8,106 nucleotides of DNA from Candidatus Heimdallarchaeota archaeon (GCA_027364495.1 DAHXPE010000082.1:1-8106); one strand, 5' to 3'; counted from the first letter of the stretch, positions 1-5,760 are shown. Numbers and translations: made by a program. The notes: generated by a model from the letters alone, not told the origin.

Positions 1-94
1 ACAAATACTCTATCACATAATGATGAGATAATATCAATATTATGACTCACAATACAAATTGTACCTTTATTTTTGTATTCCTCTATAATCTTAA
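1..94. repeat. Inverted duplicate of 491-584 at the contig edge (probable chimera)
   Basis: Read base by base, position i is the complement of position 585-i for all of 1-94, and the match stops at 95. This is a perfect 94-bp inverted copy of an internal part of the ATPase gene, separated from its twin by 396 bp and placed exactly at the sequence end. The junction lies next to TTAA. A perfect inverted copy of coding sequence at a contig edge is typical of a fold-back amplification or assembly chimera. It is therefore probably not native upstream sequence, and the start of the adjoining ORF should not be trusted. Confidence 0.9.
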
Positions 95-687
95 ACTTAA
101 TTGCTGGGGTTATTAAACCGACAAGAGGTACAGTTCAAATAAATAATGAGAACATTCTAAACCATATTAGTGATTTCAAGAAAAATATAATCTTATTTTC
201 CTATTATTCTTTTTTATACGATGATTTAACAGGTTTGGAAAATTTAATTTTTTGGTTAAAGCTCTATGATTGTCGTCAACATATCAACAGAAATATGTCT
301 TTAAAAGATTACATTTTAGATAGAGCTGAACAATTTGGTATAAAAAATTGGCTATTAAGACCGGTTCATGAATTATCAACTGGTATGAGAAAAAAAATCG
401 ATTTCTTAAGAGCTATTCTGATTGAACCGGAATTCTTGTTATTGGATGAGCCTTTTTCTGGTATGGATCCTAAGAATATTGATTTTTTTATTAAGATTAT
501 AGAGGAATACAAAAATAAAGGTACAATTTGTATTGTGAGTCATAATATTGATATTATCTCATCATTATGTGATAGAGTATTTGTTATAAATAAAGGAAAG
601 GTCATTGACCAAGTCAAGATAGACAAAGAACTGTCTAAAGATAAAATAGAAAAGAAATTACTTGAATACTTCGATTTTACAACCTAA
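91..687 (+). CDS. ccmA: Heme-exporter ABC ATPase, CcmA-like, 5'-truncated
   Basis: Probable cytoplasmic ATPase subunit of the CcmAB transporter used in cytochrome c maturation. Numbered from a nominal TTG at position 73, the protein shows LNLIAG just after where the Walker A loop should be, LTGLENL at 52-58, an LSTGM signature at 101-105, Walker B FLLLDE at 121-126, D-loop SGMD at 129-132 and switch His157 in IVSHN. The Walker A motif is absent because bases 1-94 are an inverted duplicate, so genuine sequence starts near 91-95 and the TTG start is false. The Q-loop glutamine seen in E. coli CcmA (GHQ) reads as tyrosine here (SYYSFLY), which is unusual. The assignment as CcmA rather than a generic ABC-2 ATPase rests mainly on the CcmB-like gene 12 bp downstream. 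Confidence 0.82.
   Translation, partial: LNLIAGVIKPTRGTVQINNENILNHISDFKKNIILFSYYSFLYDDLTGLENLIFWLKLYDCRQHINRNMSLKDYILDRAEQFGIKNWLLRPVHELSTGMRKKIDFLRAILIEPEFLLLDEPFSGMDPKNIDFFIKIIEEYKNKGTICIVSHNIDIISSLCDRVFVINKGKVIDQVKIDKELSKDKIEKKLLEYFDFTT
491..584. repeat. Native arm of the 94-bp inverted repeat
   Basis: This is the matching arm of the terminal inverted copy. It lies inside the ATPase gene, covering the end of the D-loop helix, the strand before the H-loop and the switch histidine. It reads as normal coding sequence here, so this arm is the original. Confidence 0.9.
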
Positions 688-692
688 GAGGA
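686..692 (+). promoter_or_regulatory. Shine-Dalgarno site of the CcmB-like gene
   Basis: AAGAGGA overlaps the TAA stop of the ATPase gene and ends 7 nt before the ATG at 700. This supports translational coupling and favours the ATG at 700 over the in-frame ATG at 709. Confidence 0.6.
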
Positions 693-699
693 AAAAACC

Positions 700-1413
700 A
701 TGGAAACAATGAAAGACCTTAAAGATGCATGGGAAATTTTCAAAAAAGATTTACGATTAGAGGCCAGACAAAAATTTGAATTTATGTCCATGGTAATCTT
801 CAGTATAAGCGCAGTATTTGTATTTGCAATTTCACTTGATTTAAGTGCATCATCTACTCAGGCGAATCCAGACTTTCAGGCTAGAGTAATTAGCGCATCA
901 TTATGGGTTATTTTTGTATTTGCTGGAATGTTAAGTTTTACTTCGGTTTTTGGACGAGAATTGAAATCAGGTGGAGGAGGATTGACAGCAATTAGATCCT
1001 TTCCTGTAAAACCACAATCAATTTTCTTAGGTAAACTATTATTCAATTTAACATTATTATTCAGTGTTCAATTTATTATTGTGCTAATATACATAATGTT
1101 TTTCAATTTAACTTTTCATTTCAATTTTCTTTTTGTGTTGTTCATCCTTTTAATTGGTACATTAGATTATGCTTGTGTAGGAACATTAGTTTCCGCACTA
1201 GCACTCTATTCTAGGGCTAAAACACTTGTTGTACCAATATTAGTATTTCCTCTTATAATACCTTCAGTGGTTTTATCAGTAACTTTGCTCATAGCTCTCA
1301 TTTTAGGAAATTGGGATCAATCAGTAATGAATAATTTAGTGTTGCTATTTTTACACTTCGTAATAATCTTGATGGTTTCATTCTTAACCATAGAGACAAT
1401 TCTTCAAGATTAA
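700..1413 (+). CDS. ccmB: Heme-exporter permease, CcmB-like
   Basis: Integral membrane partner of the CcmA-like ATPase, at 237 aa close to the usual CcmB length of about 220 aa. The start has the CcmB pattern of a short basic amphipathic lead (KKDLRLEARQKFEF, residues 15-28) running into the first helix. About six membrane segments follow, near 29-48, 64-84, 108-134, 141-167, 174-202 and 212-234. The loop GRELKSGGGG (85-94), with FPVKPQSIFLGK just after it, and the G-T-L-V-S-A...R-A-K...P block at 161-190 fit the family. In Ccm system I, CcmAB acts with CcmC, CcmD and CcmE to release holo-CcmE for heme delivery outside the membrane. CcmC, CcmE and CcmF are not in this window. The gene starts 12 bp after the ATPase stop, so the two form an operon. 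Confidence 0.83.
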   Translation: METMKDLKDAWEIFKKDLRLEARQKFEFMSMVIFSISAVFVFAISLDLSASSTQANPDFQARVISASLWVIFVFAGMLSFTSVFGRELKSGGGGLTAIRSFPVKPQSIFLGKLLFNLTLLFSVQFIIVLIYIMFFNLTFHFNFLFVLFILLIGTLDYACVGTLVSALALYSRAKTLVVPILVFPLIIPSVVLSVTLLIALILGNWDQSVMNNLVLLFLHFVIILMVSFLTIETILQD

Positions 1414-1537
1414 TACAAAAGCAAATCTTATAATTTATTATTTGGTTTCGGCTTTAATATTGATTTCATTATCCATTGTTTCATTGACGTTCCAATTGAG
1501 GCAAAAACAAGCATATAAATCGAAAAAAATAAAATAA
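1409..1537 (+). CDS. Very small membrane protein, CcmD-like candidate
   Basis: A reading frame too short for ordinary gene calling follows the CcmB-like gene, overlapping or touching its stop codon. It reads INTKANLIIYYLVSALILIS and continues with SLSIVSLTFQLRQKQAYKSK then KIK, ending at TAA 1535-1537. It has one hydrophobic helix of about 20 residues followed by a strongly basic tail with several Lys and Arg. CcmD, the 40-70 aa protein that associates with CcmABC, has the same size, topology and position beside ccmB. The frame has no ATG: the options are ATT at 1409, which would overlap the ccmB stop, or TTG at 1442, which would cut into the helix. Sequence identity to CcmD cannot be shown by eye, so this is an inference from position and topology. 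Confidence 0.5.
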   Translation: MNTKANLIIYYLVSALILISLSIVSLTFQLRQKQAYKSKKIK

Positions 1538-1702
1538 ATATGAACCCAATTATATCAAAGGCTGTACTGACAAAAATTAGAAAATACGGGTTAGCAAGAG
1601 AAATTGGAATGTGTTTTGCATTTTGCTAAGGATTAAAGGCAAATACTATTGAAAATAAATAATGAGAACGAATTCTGTTATTAATAGAAACTGGTAAATT
1701 GA

Positions 1703-1910
1703 TTAGTTAATACTCTTGTCAAAAATGAGTCCGTCAATAAAAGAAATTACCACTAGAAGTACCATAATTGAATATAGAGTGTAAAATTCCTTATAAAAGA
1801 TACTTAAAAGAGAAAATGCGATAATAATCATTCCAATTGTAGAAAACAATCCTAAGATGATCTTTTCTAGAATTTCAATCCGATGATAAACTCAGTAATC
1901 CTCTAATCAT
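1703..1910 (-). pseudogene. Broken small two-helix membrane protein ORF
   Basis: On the minus strand, 1891 down to 1706 is open for 62 codons and ends at TAA 1703-1705. It contains a charged lead (HRIEILEK), a hydrophobic helix (LGLFSTIGMIIIAFSLL), a short loop (YKEFYTLY) and a second helix (IMVLLVVISFIDGLIF). This frame has no good start and is preceded by TGA at 1892-1894. An ATG at 1910 opens MIRGLLS one frame away and would join it through a single-base shift near 1889, giving about 69 aa. The composition is clearly protein-like. It could be a frameshifted small gene, an indel error in the assembly, or a shorter protein starting at TTG 1849 or ATG 1831. No family was recognised. Confidence 0.4.
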
Positions 1911-1981
1911 TACTAATTAAAACCTTTTGTATTAAGAAGTTGAAACAATGGACTACCACAATAATCAATTGAAATTACATT

Positions 1982-2041
1982 AAAAGAAAAAATAAAAAAG
2001 AAAACAACATAAAATTAAAAAGTAAAATAGGGAAAAAAGAT
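1982..2041 (-). terminator. Oligo-T terminator region of the minus-strand operon
   Basis: Read on the minus strand, the stretch just after the stop of the five-helix membrane gene contains repeated T runs of 5 to 7 (for example at 2034-2041 and 1986-2000). Archaeal RNA polymerase typically terminates at such tracts without needing a hairpin. No convincing GC stem was seen. Confidence 0.45.
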
Positions 2042-2060
2042 TTATTTTTTTAATTTACAA

Positions 2061-2753
2061 TTATATTTTGGTTTTAGCTCTTTCATTGGCAATTTGTTCC
2101 GCCTTTTCGGAGAGCATAGCGCTTAAAATAAATACTATTGCTAATAAACCTGTAGCTACTAGCAATGGAGCCATTAAATTACCTCCTGGTAAGAGATCTT
2201 CTAATATCGGTATTCCTGATAAGAGAGATTCACCATAGACGTAGATACCACCAGCTCCTGCAACAACAGTCATACATACATAGCCAACCAAAATGGCCTC
2301 TGCATAAATAATCTGAACTACATAGTGTGAATCATACATTGAGCTCTGTCGTCTGATTGTAACAAAATAAAATCTTAATATACCAGCAAAAACAAATGCT
2401 TGAATTCCAACAATTGTCCATTGGGCTTTAAAGGATAGGACATCGTTACCTAAAACATTATTAAAACCTTGAAAGAAAGCCATAATATCAAATGGGGATT
2501 CATTAGCAACTTGTGATGCATCTAAAAAGCCAAAATAGGCACTTGCAAGAACGCCTGCTAGACCCACCACTCCTGTTATGGCTGCTACATAATCAAGTCT
2601 AGCAACGGTATCTGGATGAATAAATCTCTTTACTGGCTTTGGTATTAAATCTCTTTTATCTAAAAAACTTATCCAAAAAGCCAAAAATGTACAAATTGCT
2701 GTAACTGCCCAAGCTCCTAAGTGAAATATGATTGAAGGTGCGTGTAATACCAT
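2061..2753 (-). CDS. Five-helix membrane protein, DUF2231-like, putative redox partner
   Basis: This 230-aa polytopic protein has membrane segments near 8-30, 54-76, 109-130, 145-170 and 194-213, and a charged cytoplasmic tail (SEKAEQIANERAKTKI). The first four helices follow the DUF2231 layout: an N-terminal His/Pro patch (LHAPSIIFHLGAW, His4 and His11), a second helix ending SAYFGFLDA, and a fourth helix running into a glycine-rich turn, VVAGAGGIYVYGESL. His4, His11, His46 and His143 are possible heme ligands, but no established ligand pair can be assigned. The gene starts 2 bp after the stop of the heme-domain-like gene with a strong ribosome site, so the products are probably made together. 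I infer that it is the membrane electron-transfer partner of that protein. The DUF2231 match is by eye, and a heme role is speculative. Confidence 0.6.
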   Translation of the reverse strand: MVLHAPSIIFHLGAWAVTAICTFLAFWISFLDKRDLIPKPVKRFIHPDTVARLDYVAAITGVVGLAGVLASAYFGFLDASQVANESPFDIMAFFQGFNNVLGNDVLSFKAQWTIVGIQAFVFAGILRFYFVTIRRQSSMYDSHYVVQIIYAEAILVGYVCMTVVAGAGGIYVYGESLLSGIPILEDLLPGGNLMAPLLVATGLLAIVFILSAMLSEKAEQIANERAKTKI

Positions 2754-2755
2754 AT

Positions 2756-3574
2756 TTAGGTCCTCCTATGATAAATGATCAATAGGTTAATCAAAATCAA
2801 ATTAAAAAATAATCCAACACTGCCCCAAATTAAAATATCTTGTAAATGTTGAGCTTTTAAAACATCAATTGGTGTGGTTGATGTAGTTGAAGTACTTTGT
2901 GTAGTCTGAATTTGTAAGTTAGATGCAGAAAAATTTAATGTATAGAGTTCATTTGGATTTAAGGTTTTGTGCAGTTTGGAGCTAGCAAAACGAACATTTA
3001 AGGACATTGTTGGAGTAAATACAACATCTTTTCCAGTTGCATCATTCGTATTCATTGGTCTCATGATCTCTATATAAGTTAATCCTGTGCTACTATCAAC
3101 AACTCTTTCAAAAGAAACAGCTTGTTGTGGATATGGAACTGGTGTTACTTCTCCAGCAAATTGAACGCCTCCATACCACGTATTACTTGGTGAAGATGTA
3201 CCAAAGATCCAACCCATATTACCGTCTTTCATAGGCGAACCAGCAATTGCATTAAACTCAATACCTACCCATTGAATTGCATTTGTGTCATAAGCGAACA
3301 AAGCATACACATAATTTGAATCATGCAAGAATTGAACATATCCATTAGGGGTATTTCCACTAAAAGCAGGGACAGCCATCTTTGGTACCGAACTCCAAAT
3401 TTGTGCTACGGCCTGATCTCCAATTACTATGTTTGGATTATCATAATTATAAACTGTTAAACTAGTTCCTGATTGACTTGTAGTAGCTGAAATTGCTGTT
3501 ACATTACCCGAAAAACAGGATCCTATAAATAGAATTAAGAGAGAAAGCGAAATAATTATTTTCATAGTTCTCAT
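2756..3574 (-). CDS. Secreted, membrane-anchored EB_dh/CbsA-like heme-b domain protein
   Basis: This 272-aa protein has a signal peptide or N-terminal helix (about 5-28), an all-beta extracytoplasmic domain (about 38-222), a Ser/Thr-rich stalk (TTQSTSTTSTT, 224-234) and a C-terminal helix (about 247-267) ending in a basic tail. The strand pattern YVYALFAYD...WVGIEFNA...DGNMGWIFG...YIEIMRPMNT resembles the gamma-subunit (heme-b) domain of ethylbenzene/DMSO-reductase-type dehydrogenases. That fold also occurs in the Sulfolobus cytochrome CbsA, likewise anchored and outside the membrane. Possible axial ligands are Met115 or Met120 on one side and Lys200, His202 or Lys203 on the other, but this is not proven. 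No molybdopterin catalytic subunit is nearby, so a stand-alone cytochrome is more likely than a dehydrogenase subunit. A SD-like GAGATG lies 10 nt upstream of the ATG at 3574. Confidence 0.6.
   Translation of the reverse strand: MRTMKIIISLSLLILFIGSCFSGNVTAISATTSQSGTSLTVYNYDNPNIVIGDQAVAQIWSSVPKMAVPAFSGNTPNGYVQFLHDSNYVYALFAYDTNAIQWVGIEFNAIAGSPMKDGNMGWIFGTSSPSNTWYGGVQFAGEVTPVPYPQQAVSFERVVDSSTGLTYIEIMRPMNTNDATGKDVVFTPTMSLNVRFASSKLHKTLNPNELYTLNFSASNLQIQTTQSTSTTSTTPIDVLKAQHLQDILIWGSVGLFFNLILINLLIIYHRRT
2761..2767 (-). promoter_or_regulatory. Strong Shine-Dalgarno site for the five-helix gene
   Basis: On the minus strand AGGAGGA lies 7 nt before the ATG at 2753, inside the last codons of the upstream gene (Tyr-His-Arg-Arg-Thr-stop). 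It fixes the start and shows translational coupling of the two genes. It is the best ribosome site in the window. Confidence 0.8.
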
Positions 3575-3623
3575 ACTTTTATTTCATCTCTTGGAAGTGT
3601 TTTGTATTTTTTTTATTGTTTAA

Positions 3624-3685
3624 TTGCTAAAATTTAAATTTACTTAAAATTAAACATTTTAACCAAAGTTAACCAATTTTAGCAA
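3624..3685 (-). promoter_or_regulatory. Putative operator: 11-bp inverted repeat with tandem TTAACC
   Basis: TTGCTAAAATT at 3624-3634 is repeated as its exact reverse complement AATTTTAGCAA at 3675-3685. Inside the 40-bp spacer, TTAACC occurs at 3659-3664 and again at 3669-3674, exactly 10 bp apart, so both would face the same side of the helix. The left arm overlaps a TATA-like AAATTTAAATTTT (minus strand, about 3629-3641), about 60 bp upstream of the ATG at 3574. The layout suggests a regulator binding site for the heme-domain operon. No regulator gene is in the window. Confidence 0.4.
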
Positions 3686-3841
3686 AAAATAATTATTGTG
3701 TTATCTTGTTCTCAACTAGGGTATGATAAGGTTTTAACTTGTTTTGCTTAAGGATAAAAAAAGTTACTTAATTCATACTCAAAGATACTGGTTGTGTAAA
3801 ATTATCTATTAAAATCTAGGATATATCATCTCAAAGGTTAT

Positions 3842-3996
3842 TTAAGCTACGTCAGACATCATTAAGTCTCGTACAGAACTTGGTTTTTTTAATATTTTCT
3901 TTTTTGATTTTTCATTAATGAATAATTTTGCAATCCTTTTTCTTAATCAATCTCTAGTATAATCTTTTTTTTTCTCATTTTGTCAGTCAAAAACAT
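3842..3996 (-). pseudogene. Broken small basic ORF
   Basis: On the minus strand an ATG at 3996 opens MFLTDKMRKKK and enters a run of nine A residues. In the neighbouring frame the reading continues NEKKKDYTRD, stop (TGA 3947-3949), then LRKRIAKLFINEKSKKKILK and KPSSVRDLMMSDVA to TAA 3842-3844. The segments are coherent and very basic, and TGA sits where TGG (Trp) would fit, giving TRDWLRKRIAKLF. A slip in the A run plus one nonsense change would turn this into one protein of about 55 aa. A decayed gene and assembly errors are both possible. No family was recognised, and an AT-rich chance frame cannot be excluded. Confidence 0.33.
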
Positions 3997-4094
3997 TTTT
4001 TTATGCTTAATATATCTTAAAAAATTAGATAAGCTTACAGCTATTAGGTATTCCTTAAATAAACTACTAAATATTTGTTAGAAGATATATACAC

Positions 4095-4637
4095 ATGGCT
4101 CCTTTAAACACTTTATCGCCAAAAATCATTGGAATCTTGGTTATACCAGTAATTCTTTTAATTGCACTGGTATCTGCTCTTTATTTTATCCAAACACCTA
4201 TTCCAGGAACTATGGATATAACTGTTCAAAAATTAGACGGTAAAAATTTACAAACCACATCTTTGAAAGGACATGTTCTTGTTATTGAATTTATGGCGAC
4301 CTGGTGTCAATATTGTCAAGAAATTTCATCAAATATCAATCAGGTTGTCTCGAGTAAACAATTCCCAGATGTGATCTTTTTATCAGTATCAATTGATCCA
4401 ACTCATGACACGCCAGCAGTGCTTACAGACTTTATTAATAATAATAAATTTACTCAAAACGCTTTAAATGGTAGTCAGTGGTTTTTTGCCAGAGATATGT
4501 CAGAACAATACACTTATTACGGAGTTTCAAATATTCCCGCTTCATTTTTAATAAGTAGAAATTCAGTTATCTTACAGCATCATACAGGTTATATAGATTA
4601 TAATTTTATTGTTTCTTGGTTAAATAGCGCTAACTAA
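4095..4637 (+). CDS. Membrane-anchored thioredoxin-fold protein (TlpA/ResA/Sco-like)
   Basis: This 180-aa protein has an uncleaved N-terminal helix (about 10-32) followed by an extracytoplasmic thioredoxin fold (about 38-178). The active site WCQYC sits at 70-74 (Cys71 and Cys74) after the strand VLVIEFMAT. The cis-proline is Pro148 in SNIPASFLI. The stretch SVSIDPTHDTPAVL (97-110) recalls Sco1/AhpC-type proteins rather than plain thioredoxin. In TlpA/ResA/CcmG proteins the CxxC pair reduces apocytochrome cysteines before heme attachment, and Sco proteins instead handle copper for cytochrome oxidase. With CcmAB-like genes nearby, reductant for cytochrome c maturation is the likelier role, but a copper or oxidase role stays open. 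The gene is single, with its own upstream region and a T-rich terminator. Confidence 0.8.
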   Translation: MAPLNTLSPKIIGILVIPVILLIALVSALYFIQTPIPGTMDITVQKLDGKNLQTTSLKGHVLVIEFMATWCQYCQEISSNINQVVSSKQFPDVIFLSVSIDPTHDTPAVLTDFINNNKFTQNALNGSQWFFARDMSEQYTYYGVSNIPASFLISRNSVILQHHTGYIDYNFIVSWLNSAN

Positions 4638-4644
4638 TAAAATA

Positions 4645-4678
4645 TTTTATTTTTAAAAGATTTTTTTCTTTTTTATTT
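4645..4678 (+). terminator. T-rich terminator after the thioredoxin gene
   Basis: Starting 8 nt after the stop, this tract includes runs of 5, 7 and 6 T residues, one of them preceded by AAAAGA. It fits an archaeal oligo-T terminator. No strong hairpin was seen. Confidence 0.5.
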
Positions 4679-4799
4679 AGATACAATATATTGTTTTATT
4701 TCTGAATAAATTTGTTTATTACGAAATCTTTTCCTCTTTGTTAGGCACTGGAACAAGATTAATAGGAAGTTTTTAATTTCCTTTATATTTTTTTATTAG

Positions 4800-4839
4800 A
4801 ATAATAATTTATGGACATTTTAGGGTATAAATTATTATT
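4800..4839. repeat. 13-bp perfect inverted repeat upstream of the seven-helix gene
   Basis: AATAATAATTTAT at 4800-4812 pairs perfectly with ATAAATTATTATT at 4827-4839 around a 14-nt loop with GGACATTTTAGGGT. It lies 73 bp before the ATG at 4912. It could be an operator or an RNA hairpin. All pairs are A-T, so the stem is weak and chance is possible in such AT-rich sequence. Confidence 0.4.
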
Positions 4840-4911
4840 TCATAAAAACGTTCAATAATATTTTAAAATTAATTAAAAATAATAAATTTATTAATAAAAT
4901 GTGGGTTTAAA

Positions 4912-5613
4912 ATGGTTTTCATCTCTGACTTCTTTATAACAGTTCCTTTAGAAATTATTTTCTTTTATTTTCTATATCGTAGCTTCAAATATACAGCGAA
5001 AGATATTTATCTGACTATTATGAATTTATCATTTTTCTTAGTTGACATATTGGTTTTGATAACTATTATCATTTCTGATTTGAGTTTATCGGTTAATGAG
5101 GAGGCCTGGTTGCTTGGTCTTTTTACTGGTCTTTCCTATTTAATTTTACCATGGTTTTTCTATTGGTTCATTGCAAATTTCAAAAATTATCAAAAAAATT
5201 CCAAAGAATTAATTTTCTCAAAGTTTCAATTATTTTCATTAATTGCACTCATTATTGTTGGTCTTCTTCCAATTTTGTTTCCAGATTTAATTACCTTAGC
5301 TCCTCAACCTAATGATTACAGTATTTTAAACTGGAATTATGGCTGGCAGATTGAAGTAGCAGAATTTCTGCTTTGGCTAGGTTTTGCTGTTATTTGTATT
5401 AACAAGCGTTTTGACACAAATAAATTACAAATTGAACCAAATATTTCTAAGCTTTTAAGTAGAATATTTGTTTCTGCTATTATTATTTTTTCAACCCCAG
5501 TATTTTTCGTATTAAGTACTGGTTTTATTCTACTTTCACTCTTTTTATATGTTGTAGGTTATTTGATTATATATACTGGATTACAGGGTTTACCAGTAGT
5601 CCAAAAGAATTGA
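4912..5613 (+). CDS. Seven-helix membrane protein of unknown function
   Basis: No family was recognised. The 233-aa product is almost entirely hydrophobic, with membrane segments near 5-24, 33-55, 66-89, 105-125, 148-163, 183-203 and 204-222. Charged residues lie mainly in the loop KNYQKNSKELIFSK (91-104) and in INKRFDTNKLQIEPNISK (163-180). Trp residues cluster in the third helix (LPWFFYWF) and at 141-155, where the acidic and polar stretch NYGWQIEVAEFLLW is notable. Seven helices suggest a sensor or 7TMR-type module, but there is no kinase, receiver or other soluble domain attached, and no His pair typical of a cytochrome b. The ATG at 4912 has no clear ribosome site and is preceded by very AT-rich sequence, consistent with a short leader. 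The gene stands alone and ends in TGA. Confidence 0.75.
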   Translation: MVFISDFFITVPLEIIFFYFLYRSFKYTAKDIYLTIMNLSFFLVDILVLITIIISDLSLSVNEEAWLLGLFTGLSYLILPWFFYWFIANFKNYQKNSKELIFSKFQLFSLIALIIVGLLPILFPDLITLAPQPNDYSILNWNYGWQIEVAEFLLWLGFAVICINKRFDTNKLQIEPNISKLLSRIFVSAIIIFSTPVFFVLSTGFILLSLFLYVVGYLIIYTGLQGLPVVQKN

Positions 5614-5641
5614 TCCTACAAGATAGCCAAGTTACAGTAAA

Positions 5642-5658
5642 GATTTTTTCTTTTATTT
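5642..5658 (+). terminator. T-rich terminator after the seven-helix gene
   Basis: A run of six T residues, then C, then TTTT with further T residues, begins about 30 nt after the stop codon. This is compatible with archaeal oligo-T termination. Confidence 0.4.
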
Positions 5659-5760
5659 ACATTTATTCAGTATTTATTTTACAATTCAAACATGCATGAA
5701 TATTGAAGCTAAAAAAATTAATTCACTTCCGAATATAACTTGAATATATGGAAAAGTTGA

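Larger units (their letters stand above)
1538..2060. other. Convergent intergenic region, mostly non-coding
   Basis: About 520 bp separate the plus-strand Ccm-like genes from the minus-strand operon. An ATG at 1540 opens only 29 codons (to 1629) with no recognisable pattern. A broken membrane ORF lies on the minus strand at 1703-1910, and an A/T-rich tract at 1982-2041 serves the minus-strand operon as a terminator. No RNA gene, repeat or mobile element was seen. Confidence 0.5.
3575..4094. other. Divergent intergenic control region
   Basis: About 520 bp separate the minus-strand operon from the plus-strand thioredoxin gene. It holds the leader and putative promoter of the minus operon with an 11-bp inverted repeat (3624-3685), and a broken basic ORF on the minus strand (3842-3996). 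It also holds the thioredoxin promoter: a TTAAATAA at 4054-4061, about 35 bp before the ATG, would place transcription start close to the codon and leave a very short leader. No tRNA or structured RNA was found. Confidence 0.45.

Noticed and set aside
73..94. TTG at 73 as the true start of the ATPase gene
   Set aside because: These bases belong to the inverted duplicate, so the start codon and first residues are products of the chimera, and a CcmA-type ATPase cannot start after its Walker A motif.
1540..1629. Plus-strand ORF of 29 codons (MNPIISKAVLTKIRKYG...)
   Set aside because: It is short, without a ribosome site, membrane segment or recognisable motif; nothing separates it from a chance frame.
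3506..3526. Lipoprotein signal (FIGSC, Cys20) in the heme-domain protein
   Set aside because: The residues before the Cys (Ile-Gly-Ser) fit a lipobox poorly, and the protein already has a C-terminal membrane anchor.
3870..3890. Terminator hairpin before the TTTTTTT at 3883-3889
   Set aside because: The only pairing is a 4-bp AAGT/ACTT, no gene on the plus strand ends nearby, and the run lies within the broken minus-strand ORF.
4719..4772. Minus-strand tail-like peptide KLPINLVPVPNKEEKIS
   Set aside because: Only 17 open codons with no upstream continuation in any frame; too little to call a remnant.
3949..5758. TGA read as tryptophan in this organism
   Set aside because: Several broken frames are interrupted by TGA, but the seven-helix gene ends at TGA, other remnants are broken by TAA or TAG, and intact genes use TGG for Trp. 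Ordinary decay explains it better.
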